Source: JBJXHG01 sp046160865 | GTDB lineage: Bacteria; Planctomycetota; UBA1135; GCA-002686595 | Length of the DNA: 59,135 nucleotides | Reading direction: 5' to 3' | Assembly (NCBI GenBank): GCA_046160865.1 | Contig: JBJXHG010000080.1 | Location: 1 to 59,135, forward strand | Part shown: piece by piece, positions 33,513-42,035 of the stretch | Numbering within the stretch: the stretch's first letter is position 1 | Layout of the letters: each line of letters starts with the position of its first letter | Made by a program: the position numbers and the translations under genes | Notes under the pieces: model-generated | Told to the model about the DNA's origin: nothing | Seen by the model: only the letters and a program-made list of their open reading frames with translations | The model's database searches: none

Positions 33513-33597
33513 GAGCACGTGGCAAAACCCGACCGGGGTCCGGGCGGCTGCGCACGCGCGCGGTCGCGTCGACGTCTCACGACGTGCTCTGAGCGCG

Positions 33598-35115
33598 ATG
33601 GAATTCGACGATCGCGTTCGCGCGCCGGAATTCCCGGCCGGCATGCAGTGGTGGAACGTGCCGCGCGCGCTCACGTTGAAAGCGTGCGCGGGCAAGTTCG
33701 TCCTGCTCGAGTTCTGGACGTCCTGCTGAATCAACTGTCACCACAACGTGGCGCAGTTGCGCCGCCTCCAAGCCCGCTTCGAGCACGAGCTCGTCGTCAT
33801 CGGCGTGCACTCGGCCAAGTTCCCGGCCGAGAAAGAAGGCCCGAGCTTGCGGCAGGCGATCCTGCGCCACGGGATCGAGCATCCCGTCGTCAACGACGGC
33901 GACTTCGAGATCTGGCGGCACTACGCCGTGCGTGCATGGCCGACGATCGTGCTCGTCGATCCGAAGGGCTACTACCTGGGCGCGGTGCCGGGCGAGATCG
34001 ACGCGGACGCGGTCGGCGAGTTCTTGCAGCGCGCGATCGTCGCGAGCGACGCACGCGGTGAGCTCGACCGCCGGCCTCGGCGCGCTACCGCGAGCGGAGA
34101 CGACGCGCTCGTGCGCGCGCGCGAAGCCGATCACGAACCCGCGCGCACGCTGTCGCATCCGACGCGCCTCGCGATCACCACGGAATCGACGCTCTTCGTC
34201 GCGGACACCGGCCACCACCGCATCCTCGAGCTCGATCTCGCGCCGGATCATCGTCGCGCGCGCATCGCGCGCACGTTCGGGAGCGGCGAGACGGGGCTCG
34301 TCGACGCCCGCGGAGATCGCGCGCGTTTCCACGCGCCGCACGGCATCGCGCATCGAGGCGGGAAGCTGTACGTCGCGGACACGGAGAACCACGCGCTGCG
34401 CGCGATCGAGCTCGCGACGGGCGACGTGAGCACGCTCGCCGGCACCGGCGAGAAGGCGATGCACGCGATTCGCCCCGGCCGCGCAGCGACGCAGACGGCG
34501 CTGCGTTCCCCGTGGGGAGTGTGGATCCAGCCGCCGCGCGTGTTCATTGCGATGGCGGGTAGCCACCAAGTGTTCACGCTCGAGGACGAAAAGCGCCTGC
34601 TGCTCTTCGCGGGCAATGGTCGCGAGGCGCTCGTCGACGACAGCGCGCTCGACGCGAGCTTCAATCAGCCGAGCGATGTCGCCGGTAGCGCGGACGAGCT
34701 CTTCGTCGCCGACGCGGAAGCGAGCGCCGTGCGCGCGATCGCGCTCGCCGGAAAGCCGCTCGTGAGCACGCTCGTCGGCCGCGGGCTCTTCGAATGGGGC
34801 GACGTCGACGGCGTGGGCGACGCCGCGAGCTTGCAGCACCCGACCGGCATCGCGCACGCCGACGGCATGCTGTTCCTCGCCGACAGCTACAACCACAAGG
34901 TGAAGCGGCTCGATCCGCGCACGCGCCAAGTGAAGACGTTGCTCGGCAACGGCACGCCCGGCCATGCGGACGGCCTTTTCAATCGAGCGCAACTCTTCGA
35001 GCCACAGGGCGTCGCCGTCCGTGGACGTCACGTATTCATCGCCGACACGAACAACCACGCGATCCGTGTCGCGGACCTCGACACTCTGCGCGTGCACACG
35101 CTCGTGATCGAGTGA
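33598..35115 (+). CDS. Thioredoxin-fold/NHL-repeat protein (NHLRC2-like), probable selenoprotein with in-frame TGA
   Basis: 505 residues if the TGA at 33727-33729 is read as selenocysteine (residue 44). The frame is open on both sides: MEFDDRVRAPEFPAGMQWWN ... LLEFWTSC-TGA-INCHHNVAQL. The family motif in homologues is W-T-x-C-C-I-N-C, so TGA replaces the redox Cys, giving U-x-x-C. The thioredoxin domain covers about 15-160 (VVIGVHSAKFP, WPTIVLVDPKG). Six-bladed NHL repeats follow (FVADTGHHRIL, YVADTENHALR, IAMAGSHQVF, FLADSYNHKVK, FIADTNNHAIR), closely like vertebrate NHLRC2. A SECIS-like hairpin lies downstream of the TGA. A nonsense mutation is possible but unlikely given the intact downstream frame. 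No selA/B/C/D genes are in the window. Confidence 0.85.
33727..33765 (+). promoter_or_regulatory. UGA selenocysteine codon with candidate bacterial SECIS hairpin
   Basis: After the TGA (33727-33729), bases 33748-33765 form a 7-bp stem (GTGGCGC / GCGCCGC, one G-U pair) with loop AGTT at 33755-33758. The loop starts 25 bases after the TGA and has G in its second position, within the usual bacterial SECIS rules. An overlapping alternative stem CAACTG/CAGTTG (33732-33737 with 33754-33759) also exists. Confidence 0.7.
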
Positions 35116-35177
35116 GCGGGGCGCGCGCGGCGCTCGTCCGCGAGCCGGTGCCGCTCCGAGCGAGTCCGTGCGAATTC

Positions 35178-35210
35178 GCCACGGACGTTGTGGAAATGCG
35201 GCGCGAGCCG
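35178..35210 (+). repeat. Intergenic repeat copy, plus orientation
   Basis: CACGGACGTTGTGGAAATGC followed by GGCGCGAGCC aligns with the minus-orientation copy at 17045-17079 (GACGGACGTGGTGAGAAATG, then CGGGCTCGGC), with a few substitutions and one gap. Confidence 0.55.
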
Positions 35211-35216
35211 TGCGCC

Positions 35217-35258
35217 GGGCTGGCGTTCGATTCGTCGCCGAATCGTGACGGCCAGCCC
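35217..35258. terminator. Long two-part hairpin downstream of the selenoprotein gene
   Basis: GGGCTGGC (35217-35224) pairs with GCCAGCCC (35251-35258), and inside it CGATTCG (35228-35234) pairs with CGAATCG (35239-35245) around a TCGC loop. It starts about 100 bases after the stop. There is no U-tract, so terminator function is only a possibility. Confidence 0.4.
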
Positions 35259-35579
35259 GGCCTCCCCCTCCGCGAGAGCGCGAGCCGCTCCTGCACGTGC
35301 GCGGGATTCTCCTTCATCGACCTCGCGCGCGGTAGATGCGTCTTGCATCCTGCGTCGATTCGAGGGATGCGGGTTCTACTGACGGAGGAGCTCGGCCGTG
35401 CAGCCACCGATCGCGCGACGCTTCGACGACCCGGGTGACCGAAGGCGTGCGCGTGCCGCGAGTTGACGACTCGACGGGGCGCGTGGTCTCTGTCCGAAGA
35501 TCGCCATGAAGATCTTCCTCACTTCCACGGCTCGAGACCTCGTCGAGCCCGGCCCCCAGCGCAGCGTCGAACACCTCCG

Positions 35580-35984
35580 ATGGACACCGAACTCTTCACC
35601 GCCAGCCGCTGGACACGCGGGAACTTCTTGTTCCCGACGCGCATCGTCATCGACGGCCGCGTCGTCATGCGCCGCAAGCGCTCGTGGTTCAGCCTCAACG
35701 AAGAGAGCGTCTCCATCCGCAACGTCGCGACGGTCAACATCACAACCGGGATCATTTGGTCCGACATCCGCATCGAGTCGAGCGGCGGATCGGATCCGCT
35801 CGAGAGCCGTGGCCACACGAAGGGCGATGCGCGGCGGATCAAGGAGATGATCGAGACACTCCAAGCGGAACGAACCACTGATCGCGACGAAAAGTCGGGC
35901 GAGAAGAAGACGTGCCCGCACTGCGCGGAGAAGATCCAGCAGGCGGCGAAGGTCTGCCGCTACTGTGGGCGCGACGTCGCCTGA
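35580..35984 (+). CDS. Small PH-like-domain protein with C-terminal zinc ribbon
   Basis: 134 residues. The first 95 form a compact beta-rich domain (FLFPTRIVIDGRVVMRRKRS, EESVSIRNVATVNITTGIIW) with a C-terminal helix (DARRIKEMIETLQ), like bacterial PH-type domains. The end is a zinc ribbon, CPHCAEKIQQAAKVCRYCG, with two C-x2-C knuckles. ATG at 35580; longer readings upstream lie in non-coding sequence. No signal peptide or membrane helix. Proteins of this kind with a terminal CPxC..CxxCG zinc ribbon are widespread and mostly uncharacterised. Confidence 0.8.
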   Translation: MDTELFTASRWTRGNFLFPTRIVIDGRVVMRRKRSWFSLNEESVSIRNVATVNITTGIIWSDIRIESSGGSDPLESRGHTKGDARRIKEMIETLQAERTTDRDEKSGEKKTCPHCAEKIQQAAKVCRYCGRDVA

Positions 35985-36067
35985 TCACGGCGAGACCCTC
36001 GTCCCGGCTTGCGCGCAAACGAACGCGGCCAGCACGGATTCGTGCTCGCCGCGTTCGCCGCCAGACT

Positions 36068-36775
36068 TCAGCGCTCCGACGCGAACCGCGCATGCAGCGC
36101 CGTGACGTTCTGCGCGAGCAGTGGTTGCCCGTCGCACTGCGCTTTCGCGCGCTCCCAGCGGCCTTCGCACAGCGCCGCGCGGCGTCGCGCGCCCTCCGCA
36201 TCTCGTCCGCCTCCCGGGTGCGTGACGAGCACGGCCGCGAACTCGATCGGCCCCGTGTCGCGGCCGTCCGCGCGCGCGGTCTCGAGCGCCTTGCGCAAGA
36301 AGCCGTATCCGCCGATCCCTTCGGCGACGCCCGACCGGCGGTCGAGGCCGACGGCGAGCTGATCGAAGCACGCGACAAGGACGCCCAGATCGAACCACGC
36401 GGTCGATTCCTGCGCACCGATCGAGCACTGCTCGAGCACGAACAGCGAGCGCCATCCGACGAGCTCCCAGACGAGCGCGCGGTCCTGATGCGCGTACATC
36501 GCCGCGCGACGCAGCGTTTCCATGCGCACTAGCAAGTGCTCTTCGGTCTTCAGCAGCTCGGCGACGTCCGCGACGAGGTGCGCGCGGTCGTAGCCGGCCT
36601 TCGGCTTCGTGCCGCTCCCCCACGGCAAGCTCTTCGCGTCACCGATCGCGATCTCGTGACACACGAGCGGCGGACCGAAGACGAGCGGCGGCGCGGGCAG
36701 CGTGACCGCGAGCGGAATCGCGAGCAGGTGAGTGGCGAGATGGAAGGACGACGCGGCGACGAGCGAAGCGAACAT
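36068..36775 (-). CDS. Exported protein of unknown function
   Basis: 235 residues. A hydrophobic N-terminus (FHLATHLLAIPLAVTLPAPP) is probably a signal peptide. Mature part: PPLVCHEIAIGDAKSLPWGS, then a helical region (DRAHLVADVAELLKTEEHLL, VRMETLRRAAMYAHQDRALV) and a Cys/His-containing tail. ATG at 36775 with GGAGG six bases upstream. The helical repeats resemble a TPR-like fold but no family is named with confidence. It stands alone, with miaE upstream on the same strand after an 85-base gap. Confidence 0.75.
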   Translation of the reverse strand: MFASLVAASSFHLATHLLAIPLAVTLPAPPLVFGPPLVCHEIAIGDAKSLPWGSGTKPKAGYDRAHLVADVAELLKTEEHLLVRMETLRRAAMYAHQDRALVWELVGWRSLFVLEQCSIGAQESTAWFDLGVLVACFDQLAVGLDRRSGVAEGIGGYGFLRKALETARADGRDTGPIEFAAVLVTHPGGGRDAEGARRRAALCEGRWERAKAQCDGQPLLAQNVTALHARFASER

Positions 36776-36860
36776 GGAGAGCCTCCGTGGAATGGGACCG
36801 CTCGGCAGACGCGCTCGGGCGCGCGGTGTTAGCGCTGCGGACGTCGCGCGCGCAGTTCGC

Positions 36861-37508
36861 TCACATGGCCGGGTTGCCGGCCGCGTGCAGCGTGTCGGCT
36901 GTCACGTTCATTCCCGAGTGCATCCGCACTTCGAACGGCAACGCGGCGACGACGCTGGCTTCGAGCTGTGTCAGGAACTCGAGGCGCTCCTGCACGCGGC
37001 GCTCGGGGTACGCAGCACGCGCGAGCTTTTGGAATTGCGCCTGGTGCGCGGCCTCCGAAGGCACGAGCGAGCGGTAGAGCACTGCCAGCTCCTCGTCGCG
37101 CGCGTGCTCCGCGAGCAGCACGAAACGCTCGAGGCTGCGCGCTTCGATCAGCGCGGACACGAGCAAGCGGTCGAGCAGCGTCTCGTTGCGCTCGTCGTCC
37201 GTGCACACGCGCCCCTGGCCCGAGCGTCCGATCAGCGTCTCGGCGTACGGATTGCGCGAGAACGGCTCGAGCACTCCACCGCGCGCGACGAGCGCTTGCT
37301 GCACGCGTCCAAAGTGCTCGAGCTCCTCGCGCGCGATGTCACACAGCGCGCGGACGAGCTCCGACTTGCGCGTGTTCTTGCCGATCAACGCTTGCGCGGA
37401 TGCCGCGGCCTTCATCTCGCAGTGCGCGTGATCGGAGAGGAGCGCGAGCGGATCCTGCTCGACGCGCGCGACCCATTCGACGGGCGTGGTCCACGCCAAG
37501 CGGATCAT
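36861..37508 (-). CDS. miaE: tRNA-(ms2io6A)-hydroxylase MiaE-like
   Basis: 215 residues of the ferritin-like diiron family. Ligand-type residues are seen in LSDHAHCEMKAAASAQALI and CDIAREELEHFGRVQQ (E-x2-H), repeated in the second half at IEARSLERFVLLAEHA and SEAAHQAQFQKLA. RNPYAETLIG is typical of MiaE. It hydroxylates the prenyl group of ms2i6A37 in tRNA, which requires miaA/miaB elsewhere. Ten bases downstream of the cobalamin adenosyltransferase gene, so probably one transcript. This adds to the tRNA-modification genes in the window. Confidence 0.88.
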   Translation of the reverse strand: MIRLAWTTPVEWVARVEQDPLALLSDHAHCEMKAAASAQALIGKNTRKSELVRALCDIAREELEHFGRVQQALVARGGVLEPFSRNPYAETLIGRSGQGRVCTDDERNETLLDRLLVSALIEARSLERFVLLAEHARDEELAVLYRSLVPSEAAHQAQFQKLARAAYPERRVQERLEFLTQLEASVVAALPFEVRMHSGMNVTADTLHAAGNPAM

Positions 37509-37518
37509 CGGCTTCCGC

Positions 37519-38091
37519 TCAAGCGGTGCGTTGGCCCGGTTTCCACAGCACGTCGCCAGCGCCCTTGTCGTTCAAGAGACGTCCGAGCACGAACAAGAGA
37601 TCGGAAAGGCGATTCAAGTAGCGCAACACTTCGATGTTGACGTGCTGCTTCTCCTCGGGGATCGCCATCAGCTCCGTGACGAGCCGCTCCGCGCGGCGGC
37701 ACACGTTGCGTGCGAGGTGCATCCACGCCGACGACAGCGTGCCGCCCGGCAGGATGAACGACTTGAGCGGCGCGAGGTGCTCGTTGTCACGATCGATCAA
37801 GTCTTCGAGCCGCTTCGTGTACTCGGGCGTGATGCGCAAGCGATCGCCGGCCGTGCCCGGCACGCACAAGTCCGCGCCGACGTCGAAGAGATCGTTCTGG
37901 ATCGCGAGCAACTCGCCTCTGTGCGGCTCCGCGACGCCCTGCGCGAGCGCCAGGCCGATCACCGACGAGAGCTCGTCGACGGTGCCGTACGCGGCCACGC
38001 GCGGATGGTGCTTCGGCAGGCGCTGCCCGTTGCCGAGTCCCGTCGTGCCGTCGTCACCGGTCTTCGTGTAGATGCGGTCGAGTCGAACCAT
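37519..38091 (-). CDS. ATP:cob(I)alamin adenosyltransferase (PduO type)
   Basis: 190 residues. It has the family start IYTKTGDDGTTGLGNGQRLP, then KHHPRVAAYGTVDELSSVIG, and the later ARNVCRRAERLV and LRYLNRLSDLLFVLGR, which build the ATP and corrinoid sites of the trimeric PduO-type enzyme. It makes adenosylcobalamin. QueG, also in this window, uses a corrinoid, but in a different form. First gene before miaE; about 50 bases separate it from the methylase gene upstream. Full length. Confidence 0.94.
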   Translation of the reverse strand: MVRLDRIYTKTGDDGTTGLGNGQRLPKHHPRVAAYGTVDELSSVIGLALAQGVAEPHRGELLAIQNDLFDVGADLCVPGTAGDRLRITPEYTKRLEDLIDRDNEHLAPLKSFILPGGTLSSAWMHLARNVCRRAERLVTELMAIPEEKQHVNIEVLRYLNRLSDLLFVLGRLLNDKGAGDVLWKPGQRTA

Positions 38092-38139
38092 CGCGCGCAG
38101 ATGATGGACGCGCGCTGCCGACGCCGCAAGGCGGTCGAT

Positions 38140-38937
38140 TCACTCGCCTGGTTCACGCCGCTTGGACGTGCGCTTCGCGGCGGCGCGGCGCGCGCCCTTC
38201 GGCGACAGGTCGAGGCCGAGCTGCGGCGGCGTGAGCTCGTTCCCGAGCGAGCGCAGGATCAGGTGCCACGCGCGTGCGTCGCGATTCTCGAGCGGCGCGC
38301 GTGCAAAGACGCGGTCGACCATCGCCAGGATGTCGCGCCGCGCGGCGGGAGTGCGCGCGATCTTGCCGCCGAAGACGTGCTTCATGCTCGTCTTCAGGAA
38401 CTCGCGCGCTTCGCCGGACAGCGCCTTCGCGTCGCGCGCCTTGCCGCGGTGGCCCTCTTCGACGAACAGGTCGGAGAGCACGACGCCAGTCGCGACGGCC
38501 AAGTTGAGCGAGGTGTGATCGCCCGATGTCGCGATGTGCACGAGCTCGCCGACGAGCGCCGCTTCGTCGCCGGTCAGACCGCTGACTTCGTTGCCGAACA
38601 CGAGCGCGACGCGGCGGCTCGGATCCGCGGCGAGTGAGGCCACGTCGGTCTGGATCGCGCGCCAGTCGGCGCGCGGCCGCTGCTCGCGCACACGCGCCGT
38701 GAAGCCGAACGAGTCGGTGCAGTCGGCGAGTGCCTCCGGCAGAGATCCGTACACGACGCAGCGCTCGCGCACGTCGTCGACGCCGTGCGACATCTGCTCG
38801 AACTCGGGATGGACGAGCAACGACGGACGCTCGGGCGCGACGAGCGCGATCTCGCACGGGCCGAAGTTCGCCGCGATGCGCGCGATCATGCCGACGTTGC
38901 GCGGCCCTGACGGCCGGACCAGGACGACGCGCTTCAA
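38140..38937 (-). CDS. SPOUT-family tRNA/rRNA methyltransferase (TrmJ-like)
   Basis: 265 residues. SpoU motifs: VLVRPSGPRNVGMIARIAAN at the N-terminus, ALVFGNEVSGLTGDE in the middle, and SLNLAVATGVVLSDLF near the end, forming the knotted AdoMet site. The tail is basic (RRAAAKRTSKRREPGE). It methylates a ribose in tRNA, as TrmJ does, although rRNA cannot be excluded. The start is a TTG at 38937 overlapping the stop of the dehydratase gene (TTGA); upstream in-frame residues do not fit the family. It precedes the adenosyltransferase and miaE genes on the same strand. Confidence 0.87.
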   Translation of the reverse strand: MKRVVLVRPSGPRNVGMIARIAANFGPCEIALVAPERPSLLVHPEFEQMSHGVDDVRERCVVYGSLPEALADCTDSFGFTARVREQRPRADWRAIQTDVASLAADPSRRVALVFGNEVSGLTGDEAALVGELVHIATSGDHTSLNLAVATGVVLSDLFVEEGHRGKARDAKALSGEAREFLKTSMKHVFGGKIARTPAARRDILAMVDRVFARAPLENRDARAWHLILRSLGNELTPPQLGLDLSPKGARRAAAKRTSKRREPGE

Positions 38938-39944
38938 TGCGTGCGCGCGCGCGCGACTTCGGCCTTCACGGCTTCGAGCTGCGCCGGATCCGGATTGCCG
39001 CCCGACACGACGACCGCGACCTTCAGGCGATTGGAAGCACTGCGTCCCGCGAAGAGCTCGACCGGCAGCTTCTTCGAGAGCACGAGCGCGAGCGCCGCCG
39101 AGCCGGCCGGCTCGACCGTCTCGCCGTGCGCGACGAGAAAGCGCTGCGCGTCGAAGATCTCCGCGTCGTCGAGCAGCACGACGCCGTCGAGCGTCGTCTC
39201 GCACACGTCGACGTTCGCTTGGCCCGAGTACGGCGGCGTCAGGCCCTGCACTTTGCTGTCGATCGACTCGAGCATCACCGGCTTGCCGGCCGCGAGCGCG
39301 CGCGACAGCGACGGTGCGCCGCGCGGCTCCGCTCCGAACACTTTCGGACGCGCGCCGAGCGTTTGACGGATCGCGAGCGACACGCCGCTGACGAGCCCGC
39401 CGCCACCGACCGGAACGATCACGACGTCGACTTCCGGCCAATCCTCGGCGATCTCGAGTCCGACGGTGCCCGCACCCTGGATCGTGCGCAGCGCGTCGTA
39501 CGGATGGACGAGCGTTGCACCGCGCGCGACGCGCTGCGCGCATTCGTCCTCGGCCGCGTCGCGCGTCTCCGAGAGCACGACCTCCGCGCCGAAGTCACGG
39601 CAGGCTTGGATCTTGTTCGGATAGGCGTTCTTCGGCATCACGATCGTCGCGCGCACGCCGGCCTTGTGAGCCGCCCAAGCGAGCGCCTTGCCGTGGTTGC
39701 CCGAGCTCGTGCACACGACGCCGGCTTTTCGTTCGGCCGGCGTGAGCTGCGCGACTTGGTTCCACGCGCCGCGCGCCTTGAACGCGCCGATCTCCTGGCG
39801 GTTCTCGAGCTTGGCGCGCAGCTCGATGCGCGGATCGAGGGCGTCGAGCGCTTGCAACGGCGTGCGGCGCACGACGCCGCGGACACGCTCGGCCGCGTCG
39901 GCGATGCGCAGCGAATCGAACTTCTTCCAGGCGGGCGTCGTCAT
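38934..39944 (-). CDS. PLP-dependent threonine/serine dehydratase
   Basis: 336 residues of fold-type II PLP enzymes. The Schiff-base lysine is in GAFKARGAWN, the phosphate loop in PVGGGGLVSG, the Ser/Asn loop in TSSGNHGKALAWAAH, and the C-terminal VVVSGGNPDP is usual. There is no regulatory ACT domain, so it is the short catabolic or serine-racemase-like type. It deaminates threonine or serine. The ATG at 39944 (MTTPAWKKFDSLRI) was chosen; the longer reading has no homologous character. It is coupled to the methylase gene at its stop codon. Confidence 0.92.
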   Translation of the reverse strand: MTTPAWKKFDSLRIADAAERVRGVVRRTPLQALDALDPRIELRAKLENRQEIGAFKARGAWNQVAQLTPAERKAGVVCTSSGNHGKALAWAAHKAGVRATIVMPKNAYPNKIQACRDFGAEVVLSETRDAAEDECAQRVARGATLVHPYDALRTIQGAGTVGLEIAEDWPEVDVVIVPVGGGGLVSGVSLAIRQTLGARPKVFGAEPRGAPSLSRALAAGKPVMLESIDSKVQGLTPPYSGQANVDVCETTLDGVVLLDDAEIFDAQRFLVAHGETVEPAGSAALALVLSKKLPVELFAGRSASNRLKVAVVVSGGNPDPAQLEAVKAEVARARTH

Positions 39945-39987
39945 GGGCGCGGTGGCTCTCGAAGCGTGTCGCGCGGCACGCGCGCGC

Positions 39988-41955
39988 TCACTTCTTCGCT
40001 TCGGGGGGCGACATCCTAACGCGGTTCGGCCCATCCGAGATCCGTCGCGCGGGCCGCGACACGTTGACGCGGCCGACGACGCGCCAGTTCTCGTACTCGA
40101 AGCGCAGATCGCTCGGCGGAGTCGCGTGCGTGACGAGCACTCGGCCGCGCGCGTCGGTCGCTCCGGCTTCGCGGCCGTCGACGAACACCTTCACACCGGC
40201 GATGGGCTTCGACGTCGCGCGCGACGTGACTTCGAACTCGTCGCCCCAACCCGGACGCAGCGCGATCTCCGCCGTTCGGCATGTTTTGTCGTCGCACGGC
40301 GACTCGATCGCGAACGCGGTCTCGTCGCCAGCGACGGGCTGATAGCCGTTCTTCACGAGACACCACGTCACTTTCGCCGTGTACGGTGCGTTCGCGACGG
40401 CCACGTCGCCGGACACGAGCTCGCGCGTGCGTTCGCCGCGCGGCGTGATCGCGATGCGCGCCCAGCAGCCGTCGACCGCTTCGCCCGTGTCGCTCGCGGT
40501 GATCTTGAACACGAGGTCCGCGCGCGCGCCGCCGTCGCGCAAGAGGAACGCGACACTCTCGTTCGGTGGCGTCGCGAGCACGGAGCGCGGCTCCCACTCC
40601 GGCGACACCGTGTACCACTCCGCGTCGACGGCGCCGGAGATGCGGTAACCGCCGGCCGGCAAGTCCTGGAACGTGAACACGCCGACCTTGCGGCCGCCTT
40701 CGTCGATCCAGTCGACGATGGCGCGCGCCGGACCGCCCGAGCGCGATTCGTTCTGCGAGGTGGCGTTGAGCGACATCCGCACGAGACCATCGAAGCGCCC
40801 GGTCTCGCTCGTGATGCGACCGCGGATCGAGCCCGCGGGCGGCACGCGCGCGAGCGCGATCTCCTCCACTGTTTCCGCACTCGGTGTGATCACCACCGGC
40901 CGCGGTAGGTGCGGCACGAAACGAAACGCCTCGACGGCGATCGTGGCCGCGCCGGCCGGGACGTACTCGAAACGGAACACGCCGCCCTGTTCGGTGCGCT
41001 CGGTTCGACGCGAGCCTTGCTCGGCTCCGCCGGTGAATTCGAGCGTCACGATCGCGCGCTCGATCGGTTGCTGCGCGTCGTCGACGACGCGTCCGCGCAC
41101 GAGACCGCGCAAGGTTCCTCGCACGAGCACGACGCCGCGCTCGACGCCTTGCGTGCGCACGACTTCGGCGCTGCCCATCCACAGTCCGTCGTCCGCGCGC
41201 ACTTCGAGCGTGGCGCCCTGCTCGAGATTGGCGAAGAGCGGAGGCAGCCGCACCCAGCGTGTGCTGCCGCGTCGAACGGGGACGTACGGTGTCGAGCGCG
41301 CGTCGCGACCTTGCGACGTCATGCGCGCCGTGAGCTCCGTCTCCGCGATCGCGGGCGGATCGAACGCGAGCGTGAACGTCGGGCCGCAGAGCACCGAGAG
41401 CTCGAGCGGCGACGTCGCGTTGCCCGGATGCTCGCGCTCGACGCGCGAGGAGTCGCGACGTCGCCCCGGCGCGTCGTGCAAGCGGATGTCGAGCTTGCCG
41501 AGCGCGAGCTCGTTCGTCGTCGTGAAGCGTCCGTTCGCATCGGTCGCAACGTCCTCCGTCCGACCCGTCGCGTCGCGCAGCCGCAGCCAGTACTCGGGGA
41601 GCGGCTCGCGCGTGCGGTCGTCGAGCACGATGCCGGTCACCGCGCTTTTCGGACCGTCGTCCGCCGGTTGCGCCGTCATGTCGGGCAAGACCGGCGCGTC
41701 GTCGCCTTCGGTCTCGAGCTCCTCGCCGTCCGCGCGGTCGTCCACGGGCATCGCGACCTGCTCGCGATCGTCGTTCGTCGGCGCTTCGAGCGCTTCGGCG
41801 CCGGTCTCGATCGGCACCCCGATCGATTCGTCGACGATCACGGGCGACTCGGAGTCCGCGGGCGCGACCGGCGCGCTCGGAACGAAACGCCACAGCGCGA
41901 CGATCGCTCCCAAGAGGAGCAGCGCGAGGACGAGTGCGACGTGGAGCGGCTTCAC
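39988..41955 (-). CDS. Membrane-anchored protein with carboxypeptidase-regulatory-like domains
   Basis: About 655 residues. The N-terminal membrane anchor is LHVALVLALLLLGAIVALW. An acidic linker (residues about 45-115) is followed by several beta-sandwich repeats of the carboxypeptidase-regulatory (CarboxypepD_reg/SpaA-like) type: SAVTGIVLDDRTREPLPEYW, LVRGRVVDDAQQPIERAIV, AGSIRGRITSETGRFDG, and a last VFVDGREAGATDARGRV. It is probably a periplasmic or surface structural protein. The start is a GTG at 41955, placed just before the anchor; no clear ribosome site is seen. Divergent from dus. Confidence 0.8.
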   Translation of the reverse strand: MKPLHVALVLALLLLGAIVALWRFVPSAPVAPADSESPVIVDESIGVPIETGAEALEAPTNDDREQVAMPVDDRADGEELETEGDDAPVLPDMTAQPADDGPKSAVTGIVLDDRTREPLPEYWLRLRDATGRTEDVATDANGRFTTTNELALGKLDIRLHDAPGRRRDSSRVEREHPGNATSPLELSVLCGPTFTLAFDPPAIAETELTARMTSQGRDARSTPYVPVRRGSTRWVRLPPLFANLEQGATLEVRADDGLWMGSAEVVRTQGVERGVVLVRGTLRGLVRGRVVDDAQQPIERAIVTLEFTGGAEQGSRRTERTEQGGVFRFEYVPAGAATIAVEAFRFVPHLPRPVVITPSAETVEEIALARVPPAGSIRGRITSETGRFDGLVRMSLNATSQNESRSGGPARAIVDWIDEGGRKVGVFTFQDLPAGGYRISGAVDAEWYTVSPEWEPRSVLATPPNESVAFLLRDGGARADLVFKITASDTGEAVDGCWARIAITPRGERTRELVSGDVAVANAPYTAKVTWCLVKNGYQPVAGDETAFAIESPCDDKTCRTAEIALRPGWGDEFEVTSRATSKPIAGVKVFVDGREAGATDARGRVLVTHATPPSDLRFEYENWRVVGRVNVSRPARRISDGPNRVRMSPPEAKK

Positions 41956-42035
41956 TGAGTGCGTGAGTCTTGGCGCGCGCGGATCATACGGAGGTCGCGC
42001 GGCCGGTGCTGCCGCGTGGTTTACACTGCGGGGCG

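Larger units (their letters stand above)
35116..35579. other. Intergenic region after the selenoprotein gene
   Basis: 464 bases without a supported gene. It contains one copy of the intergenic repeat (35178-35210) and an extended hairpin (35217-35258). No tRNA, in particular no tRNA-Sec, could be folded from it. Confidence 0.5.

Noticed and set aside
33727..33729. TGA as a nonsense mutation ending a short protein
   Set aside because: The frame continues for over 460 codons with family motifs, and the TGA falls on the redox Cys with a SECIS-like hairpin downstream. A pseudogene would rarely show this pattern.
35225..35245. T-arm-like sequence (GTTCGATTC) near the selenoprotein gene, possible tRNA-Sec
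   Set aside because: No acceptor stem, no TCA anticodon loop and no CCA end could be arranged; it is better explained as a plain hairpin.
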